DNA of 28,406 bases from positions 1 through 28,406 of the forward strand of contig CALOBW010000017.1 in the NCBI GenBank assembly GCA_942491525.1. Reading direction: 5' to 3'. Below the pieces are notes generated by a model. The model searched no databases and was not told where the DNA came from. It saw nothing but the letters and a program-made list of their open reading frames with translations. How positions within the stretch are numbered: the first letter of the stretch is position 1; each line of letters begins with the position of its first letter. Of this stretch, positions 1 through 8,580 are shown piece after piece. The DNA is from CAYWBU01 sp942491525. GTDB taxonomy: Bacteria > Desulfobacterota > Desulfomonilia > UBA1062. The position numbers were made by a program, and so were the translations under genes.

Positions 1-225
1 TACCACATGAAAAACCATGCATTTACAGTAAGATGATCAAGCTGATACATGCATGCGCGTAAAGTATTTTCACTTAAAGAGCAATTAATTACATAATTCA
101 TCGGTCCTTCCGTCAGATAAATACATAAAGGCCCAGGGCTTGCTTGATTCAGCCGAGCCCAAGCCTATTCTATATCAAGTTCAACACAATAGATGGCTAG
201 CCACCAGATATCTCAAGGTGGGTTT
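1..225. other. Upstream non-coding stretch before the kinase gene
   Basis: No convincing gene is seen here. The stretch is fairly A/T-rich and contains a short GC-rich dyad around 131-162 (GGGCT ... AGCCC). It presumably carries the promoter of the kinase that follows, but no good -35/-10 pair could be defended. Confidence 0.4.
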
Positions 226-2502
226 ATGACGGATATTGAAGCAATCAAATGGCATTTGGAGCGTTATCGATCGATCCTGACCCAACAGGCCGACCGGCTG
301 GTAAATGCATTAGAAGAGCTGCAGCGCCTGACCCTTATGCTATTCAAAATCAATCAAGCGGCCTCTGATGCTGAAATTGAAGATTGGCTTTCTGAGGCAG
401 GTTTTGCCGTCGATGAGGATGACTTCTTTCAGTCCATCCCGCTGCTGCAGGCACATCGCAACAACCGCGCCCCCGACGATGCCATCAGTATCTCATGGGG
501 TAAGCACCTCAAGCATGACAATACGGCCCGCCGCAACCTCTATGCCCTGCGCAGTATTGGTCCATATCTCAAACACATCCATAAACGGCTTAACAAAAGC
601 GGCTGGATCTACTACCAGGACGCCAGCAATACCGCGCTACAGTTTCCCTACATTGACCAGAAGACGGCTATCAGCTGGGATTTCGACTGGCACAGCTATC
701 ACACCTATCAATCGGTCAACCCCCAAAACAACCCCCAGCGTTTAATCCGCTGGACACCTCCCACCATCGACTATGCCGGCGATGGCCTGATTATCTCCAT
801 CTCAATCCCGGTCTGGCAGGCTGAACAGTTCATCGGGATCTGGAGCATCGACCTGCCAATCAAATCCATCTACCAGGACTTCATACAGAACAAACCCATC
901 CCGGGGCTCTCCCAGTTCATCGCCAACAGCAGCGGCGAGCTGATTCTGCATGAAACTCTATCGGCCGCCGTTGACAAGCCTAAGGGCCAGATATGCCTGC
1001 ACTCAATGGCTGAGCTCGGCGGACAATGGATTGGGCTGAACCTTGATCAAATCCTGAGCCAGGAGTCCGGCGTGCTGAGCATTACCGACGAGAGCGGCAG
1101 CGAAATGCTCATCTGCCACAGCCATGTGCCGAGCCTGGACTGGACCCTCTTCTGCGGCATGCCCAAGGCCGCCATGGATGAAGCAGCCAGCCAGCGGCTG
1201 AAGCTGGCACTGCAGTGTGTCGGCAACGGCAATTTCAAACAGCGGCTCAGTTCCGACTCGGCCAATATGTCACTAAATACATTGACAGAAACATTTAACC
1301 AGATGAGTCTGCATCTTGAACGGTCCGAAGAGCAACGCAGAGTTGTCGAATCCCAGCTGCGACAGTCACAAAAGATGGAAGCGGTCGGCCGCCTGGCCGG
1401 GGGCGTATCCCATGACTTCAACAACATGCTCAGCGTCATCCTGGGCTACAGCGAAATGGCCCTGGACAGGCTCAACGAAGATAACGAACTCTACCACGAC
1501 CTGCATCAGATCCGGGAGGCGGCCCAGCGCTCGGCTGAAATCACGCGCCAACTGCTGGCCTTTGCCCGCCAGCAGACCATTGCGCCCAAAGTACTGAATC
1601 TCAACCAGACCGTCAGCCAGATGCTCAAGTTCCTCCAGCGCATGATCGGTGAAAATCTCGAGCTTATCTGGCGCCCCCATGAAGAGACCTGGCAGATCAT
1701 GATTGACCCGGTCCAGCTGGATCAAATTCTGGCCAACCTCTGCATCAACGCCCGCGACGCGATCACCGACATCGGCCAGATTGTCATAGAAACCGGCAAT
1801 GTGACTTTTGACAACAGCTACTGCAGTGCCCATCTGGGATTCAAGCCCGGCGAATATGCCACGCTGACCGTCAGCGATACCGGCTGCGGCATGGACAAAG
1901 AGACCCTCAGAAATATCTTCGAACCGTTCTTCACCACCAAAGAGAACTCGGGCGGCACCGGGCTGGGGATGGCTACGGTTTACGGCATCGTCAAGCAGAA
2001 TAACGGTTTTATAAATGTCTACAGCGAACCCGGCCAGGGAACATCCACTAGGATCTATCTGCCGCGCCATCTGGGACAGGCCGAAAAACAGCGGGAGAAC
2101 CAGCCGACCAAACCCCACACCGGCCACGAAACCGTACTGCTGGTAGAGGATGAGGTCCCCATCGCCAGAATGGTTCACAAAATGTTGCAGGGCCTGGGCT
2201 ACACTGTACTGTCGGCCAACTCGCCGCACCAGGCCATTGAGCTGGCCGACAGCTATCAGAATCCCATCGACCTGCTGATCACGGACGTAGTCATGCCGCA
2301 AATGAACGGCCGAGAAATGGCCCAAAAGCTCAAAAACCTTCATCCCCAGCTGAATATACTCTTCATGTCAGGCTACACCGCCAACATAATTGAAAAGCGC
2401 GGTATTCTGGAGAGTGACACCCATTTTATCCAGAAGCCCTTCTCTTTCCATGCCCTGAGCACAAAGGTAAGAGAAGCCCTGGGCGAAGCGACTCCTAAAT
2501 AA
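226..2502 (+). CDS. Hybrid sensor histidine kinase with Cache-like sensor region and C-terminal receiver domain
   Basis: This is a two-component hybrid kinase of 758 residues from the chosen start. The ATG at 226 follows a Shine-Dalgarno-like AAGGTGGG, while the in-frame ATG at 193 has none. Residues ~120-290 resemble a Cache sensor fold, with the pattern 'PYIDQKT', 'TPPTIDYAGDGLIISISIPV' and 'GIWSIDLPI'. A HAMP/coiled-coil-like linker follows (~320-385). The HisKA H-box 'GVSHDFNNML' places the phospho-accepting His at about 396. The ATPase domain has the N-box 'NARDAI', G1 'DTGCGMD', F-box 'FEPFFTTK' and G2 'GTGLGMA'. The receiver begins at 'VLLVEDE' and its phospho-acceptor is about D687 in 'LITDVVMP'. 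No membrane segment or signal peptide is visible, although Cache domains usually sit outside the cell between two membrane helices, so this one looks cytosolic. The ligand is unknown. The 3' end overlaps the convergent EFR1 gene by 8 bases. Confidence 0.9.
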   Translation: MTDIEAIKWHLERYRSILTQQADRLVNALEELQRLTLMLFKINQAASDAEIEDWLSEAGFAVDEDDFFQSIPLLQAHRNNRAPDDAISISWGKHLKHDNTARRNLYALRSIGPYLKHIHKRLNKSGWIYYQDASNTALQFPYIDQKTAISWDFDWHSYHTYQSVNPQNNPQRLIRWTPPTIDYAGDGLIISISIPVWQAEQFIGIWSIDLPIKSIYQDFIQNKPIPGLSQFIANSSGELILHETLSAAVDKPKGQICLHSMAELGGQWIGLNLDQILSQESGVLSITDESGSEMLICHSHVPSLDWTLFCGMPKAAMDEAASQRLKLALQCVGNGNFKQRLSSDSANMSLNTLTETFNQMSLHLERSEEQRRVVESQLRQSQKMEAVGRLAGGVSHDFNNMLSVILGYSEMALDRLNEDNELYHDLHQIREAAQRSAEITRQLLAFARQQTIAPKVLNLNQTVSQMLKFLQRMIGENLELIWRPHEETWQIMIDPVQLDQILANLCINARDAITDIGQIVIETGNVTFDNSYCSAHLGFKPGEYATLTVSDTGCGMDKETLRNIFEPFFTTKENSGGTGLGMATVYGIVKQNNGFINVYSEPGQGTSTRIYLPRHLGQAEKQRENQPTKPHTGHETVLLVEDEVPIARMVHKMLQGLGYTVLSANSPHQAIELADSYQNPIDLLITDVVMPQMNGREMAQKLKNLHPQLNILFMSGYTANIIEKRGILESDTHFIQKPFSFHALSTKVREALGEATPK

Positions 2503-3253
2503 AAATCTCCGGTTCACGACGCTTACTGCAGGCCACTTCAAGCCCCTTCATCGCGCCCTTAAAGGCCAGCCCCTTGGCGCCGCTGACGGCACGGGCCTGC
2601 TGAGGACAGATCTTGACGCAGCGGAAACACATCAGACACTCATCAGAGACCACCCCCTGCTGATCGATGGCCTGCACCGGACACTGCTCAATGCAGAGGC
2701 CGCACTGGTTGCAGCGGCTGTCGGCTGAGGGTTTGAAGGGCAGCGCCGAGTAACGCTTGTAAGGGAACCTGCCGGGCACCTCTATTGCCTCGGGCGAAGC
2801 CAGTCTGGCCAGAATCCGGGCGCTGAAAGCTGCCATCTGCTGGCGATCAGCAGCATCGGGCCGATTGGTGGCAATGTTGCCATTGAGGCAGTGCTGGGCA
2901 ATGAAGGCGCCGGCCGCAATCGGATTGAAGCCGGAGTTCCCGGCCAGATCCTTGAGTTCCAGCAGGGCATCATCATAGTGGCGGTTGCCGTAGACCGCGA
3001 TCAATACGACCGGGGTATTGTCGCCCTCCAGATTGACATAGTCATGGAAGAGCGGCGGGATGCGGCCCATATAGACCGGCATGCCCAGCAGCACCAGGTC
3101 GTCACGGCCAAAGCTGAGCTGACGGGCGCGCAGCTCGGGCTTGGAGAGGTCATACTCATTGATTGTATCAAAATTAAGATTGGCGGCGACGGCGCGCAAC
3201 ACCGCAAGGGTGGAGTTGGTGGGGCTGAAATAGACCAGGTTGAGCGTTTGCAT
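2495..3253 (-). CDS. EFR1-family protein: flavodoxin-like domain fused to two [4Fe-4S] clusters
   Basis: This 252-residue protein has an N-terminal flavodoxin-like half opening with 'LVYFSPTNST' (phosphate-loop-like) and 'VLLGMPVYMGRIP'. Its C-terminal half carries two ferredoxin motifs: C181-x2-C184-x2-C187-x3-C191 followed by P, and C206-x2-C209-x2-C212-x3-C216 followed by P. Both clusters therefore look complete for [4Fe-4S] binding. Proteins with this layout are annotated as EFR1-family ferrodoxins and are thought to move electrons in the cytosol of anaerobes; the partner is unknown. The ATG at 3253 follows a strong GAGGAGG ribosome site. The stop overlaps the kinase stop tail-to-tail. 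It appears to be a single-gene unit, since the next minus-strand gene ends with its own terminator hairpin. Confidence 0.88.
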   Translation of the reverse strand: MQTLNLVYFSPTNSTLAVLRAVAANLNFDTINEYDLSKPELRARQLSFGRDDLVLLGMPVYMGRIPPLFHDYVNLEGDNTPVVLIAVYGNRHYDDALLELKDLAGNSGFNPIAAGAFIAQHCLNGNIATNRPDAADRQQMAAFSARILARLASPEAIEVPGRFPYKRYSALPFKPSADSRCNQCGLCIEQCPVQAIDQQGVVSDECLMCFRCVKICPQQARAVSGAKGLAFKGAMKGLEVACSKRREPEIFI

Positions 3254-3328
3254 GGTTCCTCCTCAAATAAATCAATACTAAGTTTGCCATAACATAATTC
3301 ACAGCAGAGTAAAGAGGAGTTATTAAAA

Positions 3329-3350
3329 GCCGGGGCAGACTTGCCCCGGC
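3329..3350 (-). terminator. Rho-independent terminator of the Gly-rich lipoprotein gene
   Basis: A perfect 9-bp GC-rich stem, GCCGGGGCA / TGCCCCGGC, has a 4-base loop. Read on the minus strand it is followed by TTTTAATAA. It lies about 20 bases past the stop of the lipoprotein gene that ends at 3369. Confidence 0.8.
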
Positions 3351-3368
3351 TGCTTCATCTACAATATT

Positions 3369-5717
3369 TCAGGGAAGGGTCCCGTCGGTGGGGGTGATGT
3401 CGGTATTATCAATCAGAATCATACCAACAGTACCATCAACAGCACCACCATTGCCGGCCGCTACACTCAGGAGCGGCGCGCTGTTTGATGTTGAGCCTAC
3501 GGTTGATACGAGCATCAGCTGGCCACCATCACCATTGCTGCCGGCGCCACGTCCATGCCCACCAGCTACCCAGATGGAACCACCATTACCGACGATTCCA
3601 GCATTAATTTGCACCACAGAAGCACTACCGCCCGAGGCATCGCCATCACTGGCGCTACCGCCGGCAGCATTGATATCTGCACTATTCTCAATAACACCGG
3701 CGGCAATCATATGAACTATGCCACCTGCACCACCCACAAATGTACTGCAATCGCCCCCACGGGCAGCAATAGCGCCGCTATTGTCAATGAAATCATAAGC
3801 CCAGACATCAAGCACACCAGCCGCACCACCGAAGTTCTGCCCGCTGCCACCCGAGATATTTATGCTCCCGGAATTATCAATACCGCGAGCCCCGTCATCC
3901 GAGAGCGGACCCTCGGTGCGCAACATCACTTGCCCGCCAGCACCGCCTTCATCAAAACTGCCGATACCGCCGGTGGCAATAAAGTCAATCTCATTATCAA
4001 TAGAAGGTAATGATGCCCAGGCAAAACCATCAATAGGCATAGTCACCACCTGAATTATTCCCGCCGACGCACCCGAACTGCCGCTGCCGCCCGAGACATC
4101 CAACATCCGATAACCCAAAAACTCTACCGGACCCAACATTGGATCAGTGTACTCTAATGGTGCATTATTAATCTGGACAATTCCTCCTGATTGGGCCTCA
4201 TCACCATTACCGCCCATCAATTCCAGATTGCCTGAAAAGGCAATTCTTCCTGCAGCTAAAGGCTGAATCACCATCCCGGGAACATTCTGGACAGTCAAAT
4301 TTCCGGCTTTGCCGCCATGACCCGTTCCATTGCCGATGCCGCCTTGAGCTAGAATATCACCAGAACAGAGCAGATCCCCACCTCTAGCTAACATTGACAG
4401 ATTAGCCCCCCAGCCACCATGGCCATCTGCGGTACAGTCACCACCGCTAAAATCAAGATTTCCTGAATTATAAACGTTACCCAGCCCACCTACATGCATT
4501 GCAACTGACCCAGCATTTCCGCCATTATCAGAGCCATCGCCACCAGCCGTGAGTAAATCACCAGAATTATAAATACCACCAGTCATGCACGAAAAATTAA
4601 TTTGACCACCTGACGCACCAAAACCATTACGTGAATTACCACCAACCGCTATTATATCATCCGAATTATAAACAGAGCTAACGGCACTAAACATATTCAA
4701 ACCACCGCCCTGTCCACCAACACTACCACTGCCGCCATACAAGTCAATCTGCGCCTGATTGACCATCATACCCATACCACTGAAACTAATCCCGACAATG
4801 GAGCTACCTTTGACCCCGGCATTACCACCATCTCCAGCACCCAAACCAAGACCACCATTAGCAGCAATATCTCCATCTAAATAAAGACCACCTGATGCGG
4901 ACAACGTCATAGCCCCACCATCGCCGCCGCGCTCTCCATCGATAACAGCCGCACCACCTTCAAGATCCATATATGCATCCGGCCCCAATATAATTGCACC
5001 AGCAGAAGTAACCAGCAAAGCACCTTTGTCACGAACAATCGCCAAACCACCATGACGACTATCGATGGGAGGATCGGCACTAGTCAGAGAAAGTGTTGCT
5101 ACCCGACCGTCAATTAACACATCAGAGTCAAAATCAAGATTCACATAATCCTGACCATCATTATGACCACCACTGCTGTCAAAATTCAAAGGCAGAATCA
5201 ATTCTGCCCCTTTCTGCACCTGCATTCCGGTAATAATCGCATGACTCGGACTGACAACATCTCCAGTTCCATCAGAGAGAAAGAGCCTAGAATATCCGGA
5301 AACCATATAAACAATGCCAGCCGTCGGCGCCGTAGCAGGAACATTAAATAACGGAATAGAGACAGATCCGGAAACCACAAACGGTATCTCCCCCAAATCA
5401 ATCTGCAATCCATGATCAGGCAGATCAAAACTGGCATCCACACTACCGAAACGGGACAGCAAAACATCACCGTAAGAGTTAACAATAAAATGACCACCGG
5501 AACCACCGGGGCCATCAACACCATCCCCACCCTTAAGCGAGATCACCGCACTGCCGGGCACCGGCGGCACCGGCGGCTCAGTCGGGTCAACATCCTCTCC
5601 GCCGCCCTGCGAAGCGGCCGGGGGCACTACCATGTAGTATTTGTCGTCATCGTTGCCACATGCCGACAGCAGACCTAAGACCAGTAGAAAAACCAGGTAC
5701 CTGCATAAATGTTGCAT
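3369..5717 (-). CDS. Large glycine-rich repeat lipoprotein, probable beta-helix, unknown function
   Basis: I do not recognise a named family. The protein is 782 residues from the ATG at 5717, which follows AAGGAGG with ideal spacing; an in-frame ATG 39 bases upstream has no such site. Residues 1-20 form a lipoprotein signal peptide ending in the lipobox 'LLSAC' (lipid-bearing C20), followed by GNDDD and a Pro/Gly/Asp linker. From about residue 70 to the end, a degenerate unit of ~25-45 residues recurs many times, of the type 'NSG(x)LxxxGG(D/S)G' then 'GGxGG' then a short hydrophobic strand. This pattern is typical of right-handed beta-helix or polymorphic outer-membrane-type surface proteins. 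Anchoring at the outer membrane and surface exposure are inferred. It is divergent from the lipoprotein at 5955, which has a related N-terminal linker. The unusual Gly content should not be read as mycobacterial PE-PGRS. Confidence 0.85.
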   Translation of the reverse strand: MQHLCRYLVFLLVLGLLSACGNDDDKYYMVVPPAASQGGGEDVDPTEPPVPPVPGSAVISLKGGDGVDGPGGSGGHFIVNSYGDVLLSRFGSVDASFDLPDHGLQIDLGEIPFVVSGSVSIPLFNVPATAPTAGIVYMVSGYSRLFLSDGTGDVVSPSHAIITGMQVQKGAELILPLNFDSSGGHNDGQDYVNLDFDSDVLIDGRVATLSLTSADPPIDSRHGGLAIVRDKGALLVTSAGAIILGPDAYMDLEGGAAVIDGERGGDGGAMTLSASGGLYLDGDIAANGGLGLGAGDGGNAGVKGSSIVGISFSGMGMMVNQAQIDLYGGSGSVGGQGGGLNMFSAVSSVYNSDDIIAVGGNSRNGFGASGGQINFSCMTGGIYNSGDLLTAGGDGSDNGGNAGSVAMHVGGLGNVYNSGNLDFSGGDCTADGHGGWGANLSMLARGGDLLCSGDILAQGGIGNGTGHGGKAGNLTVQNVPGMVIQPLAAGRIAFSGNLELMGGNGDEAQSGGIVQINNAPLEYTDPMLGPVEFLGYRMLDVSGGSGSSGASAGIIQVVTMPIDGFAWASLPSIDNEIDFIATGGIGSFDEGGAGGQVMLRTEGPLSDDGARGIDNSGSINISGGSGQNFGGAAGVLDVWAYDFIDNSGAIAARGGDCSTFVGGAGGIVHMIAAGVIENSADINAAGGSASDGDASGGSASVVQINAGIVGNGGSIWVAGGHGRGAGSNGDGGQLMLVSTVGSTSNSAPLLSVAAGNGGAVDGTVGMILIDNTDITPTDGTLP

Positions 5718-5954
5718 TGAGAAACCTCCTTTTATTTGTGATCCCAAACGGTTCATTCCAGACAGAGATAATTACATTGTAACAGCTGCATAATAAACGG
5801 GGCGGAAGACAAGACAAGGCGGGCAACTTGATTCAACCAATACACTATAATAAGTGCCACCCTTGTCTGTCAAAAACTTAACGTTAACATAAGGGATTGG
5901 GCACAACTGCAGTTCATGCACTGGTATCAAAAATAATCTAATTGGAGGTAACAA
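5718..5954. promoter_or_regulatory. Divergent promoter region between two lipoprotein genes
   Basis: This 237-base A/T-rich spacer separates the head-to-head lipoprotein genes and must hold promoters for both. A perfect TATAAT occurs on the plus strand at 5846-5851, but its best upstream -35 candidate (TTGATT at 5828) is only 12 bases away, so the assignment is weak. Both genes have strong ribosome sites at their inner edges (AAGGAGG for the minus gene, GGAGGT for the plus gene). No operator could be named. Confidence 0.4.
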
Positions 5955-7253
5955 ATGAGGAAGTTTTATGGGGTTCTATTCGTTCTATTAATGACTAGTA
6001 TGCTGATAACAGGCTGCGCTAAGGAAGAGGACAACTACATTCCGCTTCTGATGAACAGTTCGTCCGGTTCAGGCGAAGATGTCAACCAGGATGATCCGCC
6101 GATTATTCCGGAGAACACAACGGCTTGGATGCTGACTTCGGCTGCGGTAACCGTCTACGAGAACATTCCGGCACCGACCAAAGAGACAATTCCACCGGTC
6201 TGGACACCGGTTCCCTACGGCACAATCGACCTAGAACCCAGCTTTGATGCTGACGGCATCCGTATGGTCGGCACCATTGATCTTGAAGACAATGATTCGG
6301 TCTACCACCTTCTTAATGACATCCTGGAGGTGGATGATCCCGAATTCTGGATCAACAACACCCTGCCGGCCGGCGAGCTGCTGATCGGTTATGACGGCAA
6401 ACTCAAGGAGTACACCATCAACACCTCTGCCTATACTGCCCAGGCGGTAAAGGCGGCCAGCAAAGACAGTAGTCCGCCCAGCTTCATAAAACTAAATTTC
6501 ACCTATGATGAGATGGACAACATCAATGCCGTCTACATTAAATTCTTTGACGAAGAGCTTAGTGAACTCGATTTCAACCTGACCTACGCTCTGATCAATG
6601 AATACAACCCTGACGGTCTATTAATTGCCCAGACAGCGCTGATTACCAATGGTTGGGACAGCGACACAATCTACAATGCTGAATTTGAATATGGCGAGAA
6701 CAGCAAACGGGCCACATTCTATTTCTATAAGAACCATGAATTAGTCCCCAATTACGTCTACGACTACACCTACAGCAACGGCAAGCTGGAAACCCGGATC
6801 ATCTCCGTATATATGGAGCCCGACACCAAGGCGCCGGCTCCGTCGGAACCAGTCCTTGAGCCCTATGCCAAGACTCAAAACTTCTACGACACCGCCGGCA
6901 AGCGCACCGCCACGATTGCCTACCTGGCTGATGAAGTTTACCCGGCCCCACTGAGCAAAGTCATCGAGCCCAAACTGGTGTGGGAGCCCATGTACAGAGC
7001 CAACTTCAGCTACAATAGTGTCGGCAAACTGTCCCGAATCCTGCTGCAGGAAGTCGATGACTATGATGAGGACTACAATATTACCGAAACCACCGATCTG
7101 AGCTTCGTCGACCTGACCTGGGAAGAGATGTCCATGCCGACCGCCGCGGCCGAGCTGTTCAATGCCTTCGACATCCTGACAACCATTGACTGGGCCTACG
7201 ACTACTTTGGCGCCGGTCTGCCGTTCCTGCTGCCGATGGGCGGCCCACATTAA
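5955..7253 (+). CDS. Predicted lipoprotein with YD-like beta repeats, unknown function
   Basis: This 432-residue protein starts at an ATG preceded by GGAGGTAACAA. The signal peptide is short and ends in the lipobox 'LITGC' (C21). A low-complexity acidic/Ser/Gly/Pro linker follows, including 'SGSGEDVNQDDPP'. The rest is rich in Tyr, Asp and Asn and has recurring strand-like pieces such as 'YDGKLKEYTIN', 'FEYGENSKRATFYFYK', 'YTYSNGKLETR' and 'FSYNSVGKLSRI'. These resemble the YD/RHS-type or DUF-type beta repeats of secreted proteins, but no toxin or RHS core is present. The linker after the lipid cysteine resembles that of the divergent Gly-rich lipoprotein, so the two may be co-regulated or act together. 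An outer-membrane location is inferred. Confidence 0.82.
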   Translation: MRKFYGVLFVLLMTSMLITGCAKEEDNYIPLLMNSSSGSGEDVNQDDPPIIPENTTAWMLTSAAVTVYENIPAPTKETIPPVWTPVPYGTIDLEPSFDADGIRMVGTIDLEDNDSVYHLLNDILEVDDPEFWINNTLPAGELLIGYDGKLKEYTINTSAYTAQAVKAASKDSSPPSFIKLNFTYDEMDNINAVYIKFFDEELSELDFNLTYALINEYNPDGLLIAQTALITNGWDSDTIYNAEFEYGENSKRATFYFYKNHELVPNYVYDYTYSNGKLETRIISVYMEPDTKAPAPSEPVLEPYAKTQNFYDTAGKRTATIAYLADEVYPAPLSKVIEPKLVWEPMYRANFSYNSVGKLSRILLQEVDDYDEDYNITETTDLSFVDLTWEEMSMPTAAAELFNAFDILTTIDWAYDYFGAGLPFLLPMGGPH

Positions 7254-7274
7254 TACAATCTCATCTCAAAATAG

Positions 7275-7299
7275 ATGGCGGAGCAGCCTGCTCCGCCAT
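7275..7299. terminator. Hairpin terminator between convergent genes
   Basis: A perfect 11-bp stem, ATGGCGGAGCA / TGCTCCGCCAT, with a 3-base loop lies between the stop of the plus-strand lipoprotein and the stop of the minus-strand binding-protein gene. It is followed by TTTACC on the plus strand and by A/T-rich sequence (TATTTTGAG) on the minus strand. It may therefore serve both genes. Confidence 0.75.
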
Positions 7300-7314
7300 T
7301 TACCTTACAACCAC

Positions 7315-8082
7315 CTACCGATACCGACTAAATATCTCGCGCCGCAGCCGCTCCAATGATCCATCCCGCTGCATCTGCTCCAGCTCGCGGTTGATGGCCG
7401 GCATCAGACCCACAAGGGGGGATCGTTTGCCGATGCAGAGATGCCAGTCAGTCACATCCAGCACGTTTGGAATCTCGACGATATCCTGCTCCATGCCCAG
7501 CATCTTCAGCTGATAGCGCACCAGGGCCGCCTGCTCGATATAGATGTCGGCCCGGTTGTGTTTGAGCAGCTTCAGGATCTCGGTGGAGTTGACCACCCGG
7601 GTGTGCTGTTTGACGCCCTCAAGGTTGGTACTGTGCCAGCCGCCGCCGATGATGCTGACATTGACCAGCTCCGGATGGAGTTTCAGCTCGGCCAGGCTCC
7701 CGATCTGCCTGATCTCATCAATATGGGGGTTATTGACGCCGGTGAAGATGACAAATTCCGAACTGAAAAGCGGCCAGCGGCTGACCTCGGCATAGGCCCG
7801 GCGCTGGGCATTAGGAATTGTAAAGATAGCATCACGCTGACCGTTTGCAACCATATGCTGACAGCGGGCCCAAGGCCCGATCTCATGCTTTAGCGGAATA
7901 TTGAGACGCCTGACCAGAATCTCATCCACAAAATCAACCAAAATCCCCCGCGGTTCGGGACCGGCCCAGGAGAAGGGCTCAAAACTCTGGGCATACATGA
8001 TGCGCAGCTCATCGGCCTGCAGCGGCGCCGACAGAAGGCAAAATGCCAGACATATGATTTTCAGAGAATTGGTAATCTTCAT
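7315..8082 (-). CDS. Periplasmic solute-binding protein, family 3-like (SBP_bac_3)
   Basis: The protein is 255 residues from the ATG at 8082, chosen because it opens a clean signal peptide ('MKITNSLKIICLAFCLLSAPLQA') and follows GAGGAT; an upstream in-frame start would add a non-signal-like lead. The mature protein begins 'DELRIMYAQSFEPFSW' and continues with 'GILVDFVDEILVRRLNIPLK', the usual first lobe of polar amino-acid-type binding proteins. Later it has 'NGQRDAIFTIP' and 'LLKHNRADIYIEQAALVRYQ', where such proteins sample the solute and return to lobe 1. No permease or ATPase is adjacent, so it may be an orphan receptor or sensor-type binding protein rather than part of an import system. 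The ligand is unknown. Confidence 0.82.
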   Translation of the reverse strand: MKITNSLKIICLAFCLLSAPLQADELRIMYAQSFEPFSWAGPEPRGILVDFVDEILVRRLNIPLKHEIGPWARCQHMVANGQRDAIFTIPNAQRRAYAEVSRWPLFSSEFVIFTGVNNPHIDEIRQIGSLAELKLHPELVNVSIIGGGWHSTNLEGVKQHTRVVNSTEILKLLKHNRADIYIEQAALVRYQLKMLGMEQDIVEIPNVLDVTDWHLCIGKRSPLVGLMPAINRELEQMQRDGSLERLRREIFSRYR

Positions 8083-8148
8083 AATTACATAATCCTCAAC
8101 AACCAACGCTAATAGACTAACAGAAAATACTAAAAAGAACAGCCCGGC

Positions 8149-8373
8149 CTATATCTTCAACCTCGACGTATCCAGGCCGGCGCGCTTCATGCCCTCGATA
8201 ATGCTCTGGGCGAAGCTGAAAACGTGCCGCTCATCCAGTTCAACCTCGGAGCCCTCCAGCAGCAGACGCACCTTGCGGCCCGACTCATAGACCTCCAGGG
8301 TGTGCGGGGGCTGTGGCAGAATGTCGCGCCGGACAGGCAGGTCCTCGCTGAAGAAGAAAACTATGCCGCTCAT
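8149..8373 (-). CDS. Small conserved-looking hypothetical protein
   Basis: This 74-residue protein starts at the ATG at 8373, five bases after AGGAGG; a longer in-frame version from 8433 lacks a ribosome site. The sequence opens 'MSGIVFFFSEDLPVRRDILP', then has strand-like 'TLEVYESGRKVRLLLEG' and a helical tail 'SFAQSIIEGMKRAGLD'. There is no signal peptide, Cys pair or known motif. I do not recognise the family. It sits about 65 bases upstream of the binding-protein gene in the same direction and could be co-transcribed with it. The coding call rests on the good start site and normal amino-acid composition. Confidence 0.6.
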   Translation of the reverse strand: MSGIVFFFSEDLPVRRDILPQPPHTLEVYESGRKVRLLLEGSEVELDERHVFSFAQSIIEGMKRAGLDTSRLKI

Positions 8374-8527
8374 AACGCCTCCTGAAAGCGGTTGTATCCA
8401 AGAGAGTAGATCATCAAATCCTCCGGGAGTCATCCTTCATGCAGCGCTGCACAGATATATCATAATGATGATCAATCATCAAACCAATATCTATTTTTTA
8501 TTGCAGCCCAATAGAGACTAGGCCATG

Positions 8528-8548
8528 GCACGTTTACAAAAAACGTGC
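8528..8548. promoter_or_regulatory. Inverted repeat upstream of the FecBCD-FmdE operon
   Basis: GCACGTTT (8528-8535) and AAACGTGC (8541-8548) form a perfect 8-bp dyad with a 5-base loop, about 30 bases before the start codon of the operon's first gene. No U-tract follows it, so it is more likely an operator or a 5'-leader structure than a terminator. The regulator is unknown; a metal- or oxyanion-sensing repressor would fit the operon but is only inference. Confidence 0.45.
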
Positions 8549-8580
8549 TACCAAAAGAGCAAGTCAAGGAGGCACTATTT

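Noticed and set aside
1366..2343. Minus-strand open frame of 325 codons inside the histidine kinase
   Set aside because: Antisense shadow of a conserved kinase/receiver; the product has no recognisable features and no ribosome site.
3369..5717. PE-PGRS-like mycobacterial protein
   Set aside because: The Gly-rich repeat is superficially similar, but a Gram-negative lipobox signal and the surrounding genes exclude it.
8434..8580. Cobalamin or molybdenum-cofactor riboswitch ahead of the FecB-like gene
   Set aside because: The leader is short and only one simple dyad is visible; no conserved riboswitch core could be recognised.
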